A stretch of DNA of 64,000 nucleotides from JABWAN01 sp041918175 (GCA_041918175.1 JAYRWE010000039.1:95976-159975), one strand, 5' to 3'; counted from the stretch's first letter, positions 8,059 to 15,962 are shown. The notes: a model not told the origin generated them from the sequence alone. Made by a program: numbers and translations.

Positions 8059-9570
8059 TCAAGCCTCAACGCCCAACATCCGTGCGCCGATTGCTTCGCG
8101 CGACTCTTGGGCTGAAAAAGGCCCGAGCATTTTTCCTTTAAACAAAACCGCGATACGATCCGCGAGCGTATAGATTTCGTCAAGCTCAGTGGAGATCAAC
8201 AGGATTGCCGCGCCGCGCGTTTTTTCCGCGAGCAACAACTCGTGAATCCTTTGCGTTGCCGCGAGATCAACACCGCGCGTCGGATTTACCGCGATGAGCG
8301 CTTTCGGTTGTCGCATCAACTCACGGCCGACCACAAGCTTTTGTTGATTGCCGCCGGAGAGCGTTTCGACCGGCAATCTCGTATCCTCCGTGCGTACGTC
8401 GAAGCGTTGCACCAACTCCGCGCTCCATGCTTTGAGTCGCGACCAATGCAGCCATCCTCGTGTTTGAAACGCGCGCTCCTGTTGCGCGAAGATGGAAGCG
8501 TTCTCGTAAATCGCGAGGCCGGGAAACAAACCCATCTCGCGACGATCCGCGGGAATGTGCGCGAAACCGTGTTGCACACGGGCGCGCGTGGTTGCATGCG
8601 TGCACTCCCATTCTTCCAGCCACAACTTGCCGTTGGTGCTCTTGCGCAATCCCAGCAAAACTTCGGCAAGCTCTGCTTGGCCGTTGCCATCCACGCCGGC
8701 CACGCCAAGAATTTCTCCGCTGTGCAAAGCAAAAGCAACATGATCGAGCGCAAAGCCTCCAAACTTGTTTGGCGCGCACAAGGCCTCGGCTTTGAGAAAA
8801 ATCTTTTTGGGGGAAAAAGAAAAAGCGCGGCGAGAGGAAAACGCCTCCGCATTGGGTGTGATCGCCGCCGCAATCTCCGCGGTGGTTACGCTGTGCGTCT
8901 TAAACTCGCCCGTGATTTTGCCCGCGCGCAGCACCGTGATGCGATCGCTCAACGTTTTCACTTCTTCCAACTTGTGGGAGATAAAGATGAGCGCGTGGCC
9001 TTGTTCGCGCAGTTTGCGGAGCAATTGAAATAACTCCTCCACTTCTTGCGGGGCGAGCACCGCGGTCGGCTCATCGAGAATGAGCACGCGCGCGGAGCGC
9101 AGCAAAATTTTGACGATCTCCACGCGCTGTTGTTCGCCCACAGCCAGTTCGTGGATACGGCGCGAAGTGTCGAGCGTAATGTTCAAGCGCGCGCAAAGCT
9201 CCTGCACTTCCTGCTCTGCTTTTTTCAAACCCTCGCGCGTCAGGCAAAAGCGCGCGTTTCCCAATAAAAAATTTTCCAGCACCGTAAACGTGGGCACAAG
9301 CATGAAGTGTTGATGCACCATGCCGAGTCCCGCTTGAATCGCTTCTTGCGGGCTGCGCGGCGCGAATGCTTTGCCGTTAAGTCGCATTGCGCCGCTAGCG
9401 GGTTGCAGCAAGCCATACATGAGATTCATCAGCGTGCTCTTGCCCGCACCGTTTTCGCCGAGCACAGCGTGAATCTCGCCTGCGTGAAATTGCAAACTCA
9501 CGTTATCGAGCGCGCGCGTATTGCCAAAGCTTTTGGAGAGATTGTTGATTTCGAGCAGCGCGGGAGGCAT
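8059..9570 (-). CDS. Nucleoside ABC transporter ATP-binding protein, two fused NBDs (NupO/YufO-like)
   Basis: About 503 residues from the ATG at 9570, whose product begins MPPALLEINNLSKSFG; an earlier start 17 codons upstream is possible. The first NBD has Walker A GENGAGKST, signature LAVGEQQRVEI and Walker B LILDEPTA. The second has the degenerate Walker A GVDGNGQAE, signature LSGGNQQK and LIAVNPTRG, as in sugar and nucleoside CUT2-type ATPases where the second site is catalytically weak. It energises the two permeases downstream in the operon. Confidence 0.95.
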   Translation of the reverse strand: MPPALLEINNLSKSFGNTRALDNVSLQFHAGEIHAVLGENGAGKSTLMNLMYGLLQPASGAMRLNGKAFAPRSPQEAIQAGLGMVHQHFMLVPTFTVLENFLLGNARFCLTREGLKKAEQEVQELCARLNITLDTSRRIHELAVGEQQRVEIVKILLRSARVLILDEPTAVLAPQEVEELFQLLRKLREQGHALIFISHKLEEVKTLSDRITVLRAGKITGEFKTHSVTTAEIAAAITPNAEAFSSRRAFSFSPKKIFLKAEALCAPNKFGGFALDHVAFALHSGEILGVAGVDGNGQAELAEVLLGLRKSTNGKLWLEEWECTHATTRARVQHGFAHIPADRREMGLFPGLAIYENASIFAQQERAFQTRGWLHWSRLKAWSAELVQRFDVRTEDTRLPVETLSGGNQQKLVVGRELMRQPKALIAVNPTRGVDLAATQRIHELLLAEKTRGAAILLISTELDEIYTLADRIAVLFKGKMLGPFSAQESREAIGARMLGVEA

Positions 9571-9621
9571 GGGTGTGATGCGTTTAGAGGAAGAGGTGAG
9601 AGGGTTTGTGCTCGTAGTCAC

Positions 9622-9962
9622 GCCTTATAGTATTACTCTGAAAAAATTATCTCGACCGCGAAAGTTTTAAAATTGGAAATTGACCATTCACAATTCGCAA
9701 TTGTCAATTCAACCCGTTTCGGTTGCGGTCGGAGACTGCCTTATGAAATTTGACAATCAAAATAGGTAATCAAGTTCGTGCCCCCGAATCGCGTCATTCA
9801 GAAGGAATCTTTTTAAGCACTGGGCAGTATCGCCGGCGAGTAAAAAGATTCCTTCTGAATGACAGCGCTCGTGGAAAGATAACCGATTTTGAAAGTCAAA
9901 ACCCATTAGGCGTTTTTGCCAATTGGCCACCAACGCCTGAAGGCGTTACTACGAGCGCATCG
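9622..9962. other. Intergenic region between importer ATPase and binding-protein genes, 341 bp
   Basis: No gene seen. It is largely taken up by repeat-B copy 1 (9741-9897) and a small hairpin AACGCC-TGAA-GGCGTT at 9929-9944, so the operon carries an insertion-like element between its first and second genes. Confidence 0.7.
9741..9897 (+). repeat. Dispersed inverted-repeat element B, copy 1
   Basis: The core is a very strong hairpin: 23-bp arms reading GTCATTCAGAAGGAATCTTT and TTA, mirrored by TAA and AAAGATTCCTTCTGAATGAC, around a ~26-nt loop. Similarity to the copy at 15792-15946 (opposite orientation) extends into both flanks: TATGAAATTTGAC and GGTAATCAAGTTCG on one side, CGATTTTGAAA on the other. 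No coding capacity. Confidence 0.88.
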
Positions 9963-10946
9963 TTAATACCCCACGGGCAATTCCACTTTCCCCGCGAGTA
10001 TGCCCTGTTTTACTTCTTCAATTTTCGCCAACACGTTCGCGGGAATTTTATCTTGCAGCTTGGGATTGAGGGCGAGCGAGACCACATTATCTTTCATGCC
10101 CAAGCGCATCAGCTCGGCATGAAACGTTTTATCCTTCACGCGCTGCGCCACGCTGACAAATGCTTGCGGCACGTTCAACACGGCGCTCGCCAGCACCACT
10201 TCGGGCGCGAGGTCGTTTTGATTTTTATTCGAGCCGAACGCGAACACATTGCCGCGCTCTTGCACGGCTTGAAACACACCGAGGCCCGCGGCATCGGCAT
10301 TTTGAAAAATGAAATCCGCGCCTTGATCCATCAATGCGAGCGCCGCTTCTTTCGCCGCGCCCACGTCCTCCCAATTGCCGATGAAGCTTTGCACGACGAC
10401 GAAATTCGGATTCACGGATTTTGCGCCGGCCTCGAGCGCGAGAAAGCCGCTCTTCACCGAAGGAATTTCGAGGCCGCCCACGCAGCCCGCTTTGCCGGTC
10501 TTCGACATCATCGCCGTCATCACGCCCATGAGATAAGTAGATTGTACCATTTCAAAAATCATCGGCGCAACGTTGGCTCGCACGGTCGTGCCGCTACTCG
10601 TAACGAAAACTGTGTTCGGAAAATCCAGCGCGACCACGGCAGCGGCGTCTTGAAATTCGAAGCCGTGGCCGAAAACGAGGTTGAAATCGCGGCTCGCGTA
10701 ATCACGAAAGCCGTGCTCGAACTCCGCCGGCGTTTTGACTTCGACTTGCGAAATCTCCGCGCCAAGTTCCTCGCGAATGCGCAGCAAACCTTCATACGCG
10801 CTCGCGTTCCATCCCGCATCACTCACCGGCCCGGGCGAAAGCAGCGCGACTTTGAAACCCGCTTGCGACGGCGGTTGCGATTGGCAGGAGAGGAGCAGAG
10901 CAAGGGGCAAGGAGCAAAGGGCAAAGAAAATTTTTCGAATAGGCAT
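9963..10946 (-). CDS. BMP-family nucleoside-binding lipoprotein of ABC importer
   Basis: About 327 residues from the ATG at 10946; the open frame extends 15 codons further, but this start yields a clean lipoprotein signal with lipobox LLLSC near residue 18. The mature protein has the Bmp/PnrA pattern: KVALLSPGPVSDAGWNASAYEG, FGHGFEFQDAA, and VGGLEIPSVKSGFLALEAGAK. Known members bind purine nucleosides at the membrane surface. It is the first gene of the importer operon. Its start is close to the end of the oppositely meaningful but same-strand HicA gene, so it could receive read-through from the toxin module. Confidence 0.93.
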   Translation of the reverse strand: MPIRKIFFALCSLPLALLLSCQSQPPSQAGFKVALLSPGPVSDAGWNASAYEGLLRIREELGAEISQVEVKTPAEFEHGFRDYASRDFNLVFGHGFEFQDAAAVVALDFPNTVFVTSSGTTVRANVAPMIFEMVQSTYLMGVMTAMMSKTGKAGCVGGLEIPSVKSGFLALEAGAKSVNPNFVVVQSFIGNWEDVGAAKEAALALMDQGADFIFQNADAAGLGVFQAVQERGNVFAFGSNKNQNDLAPEVVLASAVLNVPQAFVSVAQRVKDKTFHAELMRLGMKDNVVSLALNPKLQDKIPANVLAKIEEVKQGILAGKVELPVGY

Positions 10947-10972
10947 GAGACGAGCTTTCTGGGTTGGTTTGA

Positions 10973-11206
10973 TTATGAGAGTCGTTCCCATTCATCGAGC
11001 GCGATTTGCCGCCCGATGAGCATTGCAACTTCATTCAACATCAAACGAAGTTGCGGCACGGAGTATTCGCTATTTGAGGGAATAGTGAGGCGGTGTTGCG
11101 CATAAATCATGTAATGATGCCGAGTGCCCGAATAGGGTCCTTCGAAGCCGAGTGCGCGCAAACGCCGAATGAAATCTTTTCGTTTACACGGCGCCCATCG
11201 GCTCAT
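10973..11206 (-). CDS. HicA-like toxin (mRNA interferase)
   Basis: 77 residues, slightly longer than typical HicA. It has the family pattern CKRKDFIRRLRALGFE, then GTRHHYMIYAQHRLTIPSN, with the catalytic-type histidine in the HHYM region, and ends in a LRLMLNEVAMLIG segment. HicA toxins have a dsRBD-like fold and cut translated mRNAs. The gene overlaps the upstream HicB-like gene by 23 bp. Antitoxin-before-toxin order is less common than hicA-first but is well known. It lies 26 bp before the nucleoside-binding lipoprotein start. Confidence 0.82.
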   Translation of the reverse strand: MSRWAPCKRKDFIRRLRALGFEGPYSGTRHHYMIYAQHRLTIPSNSEYSVPQLRLMLNEVAMLIGRQIALDEWERLS

Positions 11207-11456
11207 AAGCCGGCTCCTGATTCAAGTCGATCCCATCAATAATCGGCAAGGAATGCTTTAATTTGAAACCGACCAGCAGCCAATCTTCCAAAACTGAGCG
11301 CAACTCCTGTTGGCAATGCGATAAAGAATTTGCAAACGCAATGACCCCCAGGCAGGGAGGAATGCGTCCGCTGAACGTGCCGTCTTCGAGTTTGTCATAT
11401 TCGGCATACGTCATAGCGCGAGTGAGGTACTCGCTCAAAATCGGCTGTAGGACCAT
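11184..11456 (-). CDS. HicB-like antitoxin
   Basis: 90 residues. The pattern AMTYAEYDKLEDGTFSGRIPPCLGVIAFANS, then CQQELRSVLEDWLLVGFKLKHSLPIIDGIDLN, matches the partial RNase H-like fold of HicB antitoxins. No separate C-terminal DNA-binding domain is visible, so autoregulation may rely on the HicAB complex or on the third gene. It overlaps HicA and follows a 72-residue gene after 6 bp, so the three form one transcript. Confidence 0.8.
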   Translation of the reverse strand: MVLQPILSEYLTRAMTYAEYDKLEDGTFSGRIPPCLGVIAFANSLSHCQQELRSVLEDWLLVGFKLKHSLPIIDGIDLNQEPAYEPMGAV

Positions 11457-11462
11457 GTTGAT

Positions 11463-11681
11463 TTACTCCTTTTCCCGTTCGATCAATAAGGCATCAACAA
11501 GATTGCTGTTACCCGAGCCTTTGAGCTTCTGCATTGCAGCAAGCGCTTTTTGCCGCTTCAAAACGCTTTCGACTGCATGAACATCTTCAAATCTTACGGT
11601 CAAACGGGTTTCGGGCGGCAGTTGGAAAGAGTGCAGAAAGTTTTGCAGTTCCGAAAGCGTGACGTGTTCAAGCACTGACAT
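11463..11681 (-). CDS. Small protein, first gene of HicBA cassette
   Basis: 72 residues, MSVLEHVTLSELQNFLHSF onwards, with a C-terminal helix GSGNSNLVDALLIERE. I do not recognise a named family. The composition and the terminal 'LLxERxKE' helix recall small antitoxin-type proteins. An AGGAG site lies just upstream of the ATG (minus strand near 11685-11692). It is 6 bp from the HicB-like gene. It may be an extra antitoxin, a DNA-binding partner of HicB, or an unrelated passenger. Confidence 0.7.
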   Translation of the reverse strand: MSVLEHVTLSELQNFLHSFQLPPETRLTVRFEDVHAVESVLKRQKALAAMQKLKGSGNSNLVDALLIEREKE

Positions 11682-11774
11682 TGGTGAAATCTCCTATTGG
11701 GCATGCGAGACCATTATTCAGGCGCGAGTATACCATATCGCCCCAGCTTTGTCAAGCCATAATTCCCCTCGCAA

Positions 11775-11818
11775 AAAATGCAAAGCCATGCCCATTACCG
11801 CGCATGGCTTTGCATTTT
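11775..11818 (-). terminator. Hairpin terminator after the MoaD-like gene
   Basis: 16-bp perfect arms AAAATGCAAAGCCATG / CATGGCTTTGCATTTT with a 12-nt loop. On the minus strand it is followed by TTTTTTG, about 80 bp after the MoaD-like stop. Symmetry would also let it act on the opposite strand. Confidence 0.75.
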
Positions 11819-11852
11819 ATTTGACTCCGTAATTCTGTCGCGATCAAATGCA

Positions 11853-11880
11853 AGCCACGGCCAAGCCGTGGCTGAACATC
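11853..11880. repeat. Hairpin repeat C, copy 2
   Basis: AGCCACGGC-CAA-GCCGTGGCT followed by GAACATC. It is the reverse complement of the copy at 7953-7980, with matching flank. Confidence 0.7.
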
Positions 11881-11899
11881 ATCGAACCGAGCGTTAGAA

Positions 11900-12196
11900 C
11901 TATCCTCCCGCAATCGAGCCGAGCACAATGAACGGCTCTTTGCCCGAGGCCACGGCTTCGGGCAAAGGCTTGTCGGGCGAGTCCAGCGAGAGATCTTCTT
12001 CACAAGCGAAGTAGCGCAAGAACGGCCGGCGTTTGTACGTCACGTGATCGCGGATCGTGCCGCACAACATAGGATAGCGCGTTTCGAGCGCATCGAGCAC
12101 AGAGCGTTGCGTAACGAGGCCTTCAACCTCAAGCTGAACCTCCGCGCCAGTGCGCGCGAGGTTGCGCAAATGATAAGGGATGACGACTCTAATCAT
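11900..12196 (-). CDS. MoaD/ThiS-family ubiquitin-like protein
   Basis: 98 residues from the ATG at 12196. It begins MIRVVIPYHLRNLARTG and ends in SIAGG, the C-terminal di-glycine of MoaD/ThiS sulfur carriers after a GKEPFIVLGS lead-in. The DHVTYKRRPFLRYFACEED insert is typical of a MoaD-like subgroup often found beside BNR-repeat proteins (recollection of genome contexts, not checked). No molybdopterin or thiamine gene is nearby, so a role in those pathways is not supported here. It shares an operon with the BNR gene immediately upstream. Confidence 0.85.
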   Translation of the reverse strand: MIRVVIPYHLRNLARTGAEVQLEVEGLVTQRSVLDALETRYPMLCGTIRDHVTYKRRPFLRYFACEEDLSLDSPDKPLPEAVASGKEPFIVLGSIAGG

Positions 12197-12313
12197 GGCA
12201 GTCTCATTCAATAATAAAACTCAATATCCAAAAGCTTGAAGACAGAAAAATGTTGGCAGAAAGATAAAGCAAAAGATTTTTATGCCCTTCACCTTTCTGC
12301 CTTCAGCTTTTTG

Positions 12314-13492
12314 TTAAGCCAGCGTTTGCACTTCCACTGAAAGCACGGGCGGAAGGTCGCGCACAATCGCTTTCCAATTGTCGCCGCCATCGGGCGAGCA
12401 ATATACTTGTCCGCCGGTGGTGCCGAAATACACGCCGCACTTATCGAGCGTGTCCACGCACATCGCATCGCGCAGAATGTTCACGTAGCAATCGCTTTGC
12501 GGCAAGCCTTTGGTGAGCGCTTCCCATTCGTTGCCGCCGGTTTTGCTGCGATACACGCGCAGCTTGCCCTCGGGCGGATAATGCTCCGAATCGCTTTTGA
12601 TGGGCACAACATAAACCGTGTTCGGCTCGTGCGCATGCACGTCAATCGGAAAACCGAAATCGCTCGGCAAGTTGCCGCTCACGAGTTGCCACGATTCGCC
12701 CGCGTCGTCGCTGCGCATCACGTTCCAGTGCAATTGCATGAAGAGCACATTGGGCCGCGTGCGATTCAACGCGATGCGATGCACGCAGAAACCGACCTCA
12801 ACATTGGGATCGGGAATGTATTGCGACTTGAGTCCGCGATTCTTGGGCTGCCAGGTTTTGCCGGCATCGTCGGTGCGAAACACACCTGCGGCAGAGATCG
12901 CAGTGTAGATACGATTGTGATTCGTGGGATCAATCACGATCGTATGCGCGCCCATGCCGCCTGCGCCGGGCGCCCATTGCGCGCCAGTGCCGTGACCTCG
13001 TAAGCCCGCAAGCTCGTGCCAACTTTTTCCGCCATCGGTCGAACGAAACATCGCTGCGTCTTCCACGCCGGCATAAACAGTATCGGCATCGTGCAGCGAA
13101 GGTTCGAGATGCCACACGCGTTTGAATTCCCACGGATGTTGCGTGCCGTCGTACCACTGATGCGTGGTGAGCGGCGCGGCCGCAGTGTCATAAACAAACT
13201 TATTGCTCTCGCCTTTGGGCATGCCCTCGGGCGTGGTGGTCGGCTCGCCCGCGGGCGTTCCGGGTTGATGCCACGTTTTGCCGCCGTCATCGCTGCGTTG
13301 AATGATTTGCCCAAACCATCCGCTCGTTTGCGAGGTATAAAGGCGATTCGGATCAACCGACGAGCCTTTGAGATGATAAATCTCCCAGCCGCCGAAATGT
13401 GGGCCGTCCACTTTCCATTTGTCGCGCTTGCCATCCGCAGTGAGGATGAACGCGCCTTTCTTGGTGCCGACAAGAACACGCACACTGCTCAT
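12314..13492 (-). CDS. BNR/sialidase-type beta-propeller protein
   Basis: 392 residues, no signal peptide (MSSVRVLVGTKKGAFIL). It has repeated Asp-box motifs: SDDGGKTWH, STDGGKSWH, TDDAGKTWQ, SDDAGESWQ and SPDGGDNWK. These give a six- or seven-bladed propeller of the VPS10/sialidase type, probably cytoplasmic. It is the first gene of a two-gene minus-strand operon with the MoaD-like protein 117 bp downstream. No sialidase Arg triad is evident, so a binding or scaffolding role is as likely as hydrolysis. Confidence 0.85.
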   Translation of the reverse strand: MSSVRVLVGTKKGAFILTADGKRDKWKVDGPHFGGWEIYHLKGSSVDPNRLYTSQTSGWFGQIIQRSDDGGKTWHQPGTPAGEPTTTPEGMPKGESNKFVYDTAAAPLTTHQWYDGTQHPWEFKRVWHLEPSLHDADTVYAGVEDAAMFRSTDGGKSWHELAGLRGHGTGAQWAPGAGGMGAHTIVIDPTNHNRIYTAISAAGVFRTDDAGKTWQPKNRGLKSQYIPDPNVEVGFCVHRIALNRTRPNVLFMQLHWNVMRSDDAGESWQLVSGNLPSDFGFPIDVHAHEPNTVYVVPIKSDSEHYPPEGKLRVYRSKTGGNEWEALTKGLPQSDCYVNILRDAMCVDTLDKCGVYFGTTGGQVYCSPDGGDNWKAIVRDLPPVLSVEVQTLA

Positions 13493-13693
13493 GGTTTCTC
13501 CTTTTCTCTGTTGGATTCATGAAGCGGATTAGAGAAGCAAAGTCAGAATAAAACTCTGAAAGTTTTTGAGGCTACACATAGATCAAAAGCTCACGCCGAA
13601 AAGCCAGTTGAAGCGTTGCAAGAAAAGCAAAGATTTTCCCAACGGATGAAAGCTACTAACCGAAAATTTTTAAAGACCAGGGCTTTTATGCAA

Positions 13694-14080
13694 TCAGCTT
13701 TGCTTTTCACCGAGGCAGTAGCAAAGTCCATCCGGCGCGATCACGAAGAAAACTTTGTAAGAAGTGTCGCCGTGCCGATCAATACGGAAGCTAGCTTCTG
13801 CTTTTGCCAAGCCATTCGATCGCAATTCCGCGAAGGCGGTCTCGGCATTATCAACTTCAAAGAAACATCCGTCCTGTGTCGGATCGCCGCCATTTTCGGC
13901 GAGACCGATTTGAATATCGTCTCTGCCGAGGAAAGCGGAGCGGTATGGAGAATCTTGACGTGATACAACTTGAAACCCCATGACCGTTTCATAAAAAGGA
14001 ATGGCCGCTTCCAAATTCCCAACCGGCAGATTCATCTTGTCTGCTTGATAGGGATGAGCGGTTTTGAATACTGCTTTCAT
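13694..14080 (-). CDS. VOC-superfamily (glyoxalase/dioxygenase-fold) protein
   Basis: 128 residues from the ATG at 14080, which has AAAGGAGAG upstream; the frame is open further but without a better start. Two betaalphabetabetabeta units are visible: MNLPVGNLEAAIPFYETVMGF and CFFEVDNAETAFAEL, with a C-terminal YCLGE. The expected metal ligand positions are only partly conserved, so the activity is uncertain. Its start overlaps by ATGA the stop of a truncated second VOC fragment just upstream. It opens the long minus-strand series of small accessory genes. Confidence 0.85.
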   Translation of the reverse strand: MKAVFKTAHPYQADKMNLPVGNLEAAIPFYETVMGFQVVSRQDSPYRSAFLGRDDIQIGLAENGGDPTQDGCFFEVDNAETAFAELRSNGLAKAEASFRIDRHGDTSYKVFFVIAPDGLCYCLGEKQS

Positions 14081-14190
14081 TTGCTCTCCTTTTCGAATGA
14101 ATAGCTTACTTCGGCATGCATGATTTTTCCGGCGGCATCTGGGAAGCGGCGCAGCTCGACCGCGCCGAAGGCGGCCTTGAGTTGAAGCAT
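14077..14190 (-). pseudogene. Remnant of a PhnB-like VOC protein
   Basis: A 37-codon frame reads LKAAFGAVELRRF, then GKIMHAEVSYSF, matching the middle of PhnB-type VOC proteins (YKKAFGA..GKIGHAEIRIGDS) but lacking the N-terminal strand and everything after HAEV. The stop overlaps the ATG of the intact VOC gene. I interpret this as a relic whose 3' part was deleted and joined to the next gene. Confidence 0.6.
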
Positions 14191-14289
14191 GATTCGAAAC
14201 CCTGCTGAATTTTGGCAACATGAAGGTTAGAGATAAACTGCGACGCCGTAAATCGGGCCGCAAACAATTGGACAACGGCCCTGCAAGCT

Positions 14290-14420
14290 ACTATTGATCA
14301 GCGCCGCGGTCAAGTCCAAAACTCCGGATAGCGCGCCGCCGGTAAGAATCGCGCGCCAATAAAATAATTTGGCCGCGATGATGCGCCTCGTGCGCAACGA
14401 AATAAGCAAGAAAATGCGCA
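14290..14420 (-). pseudogene. Remnant of a DinB-family protein
   Basis: On the minus strand around 14351-14415 the translation reads HFLAYFVAHEAHHRGQ then IILLAR, the C-terminal metal-site helix of DinB/YfiT-like four-helix proteins. The preceding three helices are absent and the frame breaks soon after. The stretch between 14200 and 14510 otherwise carries nothing recognisable. Confidence 0.62.
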
Positions 14421-14512
14421 ATGGCATTGGGAGAATTCAACTTTTTTCGTCATTGAACTTTTTCACCGTCAACACTTTTGTGGCGTGCATTTTTGTGGGC
14501 TTAAAAAAACCG

Positions 14513-15151
14513 TCATTTGCTTTTGCTCGATCCGGCCAGCGCGGCGCTGAGGCCGAGCGCAATATAAGCGCTGCCCATGAAATATCGTTGCCAGCGCAGA
14601 AAGCGCAAGTTTCCTTTCAGCCATTGTCCCAAGGTTCCGGCTAACAGCGCATAAAAACTGTCGCTCATAAAAGCCATCATCACGAAAATGCCGCCGAGCA
14701 ACAGAATTTGCGCGGTGACGCTGCCGCGCGCGGGATCGACGAATTGCGGCAAGAACGCAAAAAAGAACAGCGCGGTTTTCGGATTGAGAATACTCACGAG
14801 CACGCCTTGCGAAAAGATCCGCGACAGTTTCTGCGGCGGCCGCGCTTGCAACGTGTGTTCTTCCTCGCGCGTGAGCAGTCTGCGCGCGCCAAGATAAATC
14901 AAATAACCCGCGCCAAGATATTTGACGATATTAAAAGCCGTGGCCGAAGACATGAGCACCGCGGAGACGCCAAAAGCCGCTGCCGCAACGTGTACGAGCG
15001 AGCCGGTGTTGAGGCCCAACGTCGAGACGAAGCCGGCAGTGCGGCCTTGATCAATGCTGCGTGCGACAATGTAAAACACGGCCGGGCCGGGCATGAGCAA
15101 AAATACCAAAGTCGTGCCCATGAACAAGGCGAGGGTCGAGTGTTCGAACAT
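14513..15151 (-). CDS. LysE/RhtB-family amino-acid exporter
   Basis: 212 residues from the ATG at 15151, with AGGAG nine bases upstream. Six hydrophobic segments; the N-terminal family signature is GTTLVFLLMPGPAVFYIVAR, then GLNTGSLVHVAAAAFGVSAV and ILNPKTALFFFAFLPQFVDP. Members export amino acids or homoserine lactones across the inner membrane. It lies between gene remnants on both sides and appears intact. Substrate unknown. Confidence 0.93.
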   Translation of the reverse strand: MFEHSTLALFMGTTLVFLLMPGPAVFYIVARSIDQGRTAGFVSTLGLNTGSLVHVAAAAFGVSAVLMSSATAFNIVKYLGAGYLIYLGARRLLTREEEHTLQARPPQKLSRIFSQGVLVSILNPKTALFFFAFLPQFVDPARGSVTAQILLLGGIFVMMAFMSDSFYALLAGTLGQWLKGNLRFLRWQRYFMGSAYIALGLSAALAGSSKSK

Positions 15152-15177
15152 CAAAGTTTTCTCCTGAGGTCAATTCT

Positions 15178-15303
15178 TCAAAATCTCAACTTCCTGCGGA
15201 ACGACAAACAACAGCACGCATCCGTTTTCACGCCTTCTTCAAGCAACGGGCGCCATTCTTTTTGACGGCTGCGGGTAATGTCATGCTCGAAATCAGTGTT
15301 CAT
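15178..15303 (-). pseudogene. Truncated 5' fragment of a cupin-like gene
   Basis: A 41-codon ORF begins at an ATG that overlaps the DUF1801 stop by ATGA. Residues 1-28 (MNTDFEHDITRSRQKEWRPL, then LEEGVKTD) resemble the start of ChrR-type cupin proteins, after which the sequence degenerates (CCCLSFRRKL) and stops. The 5' end of a translationally coupled gene survives and the rest is lost. Confidence 0.5.
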
Positions 15304-15698
15304 GATTTTTTTCTCTTTTTGTTGCTCGCTAAATCTTCGTTCTGTTCGATGCGTTGCTGCACGATCTTTTTGAGCAGCGCCGCGGGAATCGGCTTTTCCG
15401 GCGCGAAGTGAATCGTGCCGCCGGCGTGTTTGAAATTTTTCAGCTCATCTTTGTATAAATTTAAAATCGTCGCATGGCACGCGTAAAAGCTGCAATGGTT
15501 CTCCGTCGCGCCCAGGCCCACGAGCACGCCGTGATGTTTGAAGCACGCGATGCGATAGCTGAATTGCTCCTGTGCCTCCGGCGCGAGCTTGCGTATCTGT
15601 TGCCGTAATTTTTCCAACGCGGTGCGCACCGGCTTGGAAAACGCGGCGATGTATTCGTCGACTTCATTGCTGGTTTGCGCTTTGAGTGCTTTCGGCAT
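15300..15698 (-). CDS. DUF1801 (YdhG/YobT-type) protein
   Basis: 132 residues from ATG 15698, or a TTG one codon earlier. Pattern: VDEYIAAFSKPVRTALEKL, then SYRIACFKHHGVLVGLG and CSFYACHATILNLYKDELK, with GTIHFAPEKPIPAALLKKIV at the C-terminus, all typical of iron-chaperone-like DUF1801 proteins. It ends in a lysine-rich tail. One of three DUF1801 proteins in the window. Its stop overlaps the start of the truncated cupin-like frame. Confidence 0.88.
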   Translation of the reverse strand: MPKALKAQTSNEVDEYIAAFSKPVRTALEKLRQQIRKLAPEAQEQFSYRIACFKHHGVLVGLGATENHCSFYACHATILNLYKDELKNFKHAGGTIHFAPEKPIPAALLKKIVQQRIEQNEDLASNKKRKKS

Positions 15699-15791
15699 CA
15701 ATGAGGTCCTTTGAGAATTTTTGAACTCTCTTTTGAACGCGAATGAAGCCGCTCACACGAATTTTTGCGAATTTTTTATTGAGTGCACAGT

Positions 15792-15946
15792 TTCAAAATC
15801 GGTAATCTCCTTCACGACCTGTCATTCAGCAGGAATCTTTTTACTCGCTGGCGATACTGCCCAATGCTTAAAAAGATTCCTTCTGAATGACAGGATATTG
15901 GGGACGCGAACTTGATTACCGAACTTGATCGTCAAATTTCATATGG
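15792..15946 (-). repeat. Dispersed inverted-repeat element B, copy 2
   Basis: Reverse-complement counterpart of 9741-9897. Core hairpin arms: CTGTCATTCAGCAGGAATC with TTTTTA, and TAAAAAG with ATTCCTTCTGAATGACAG. The flanks (CAGTTTCAAAATCGGTAAT; CGAACTTGATTACC; GTCAAATTTCATA) match copy 1 as well. It fills most of the gap between the DUF1801 and SRPBCC genes. Confidence 0.88.
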
Positions 15947-15962
15947 CAATCACTACGAGCAT

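Noticed and set aside
9750..11105. 451-codon plus-strand frame opposite the BMP lipoprotein
   Set aside because: Composition is that of an antisense shadow; the minus-strand lipoprotein has signal peptide, lipobox and family motifs.
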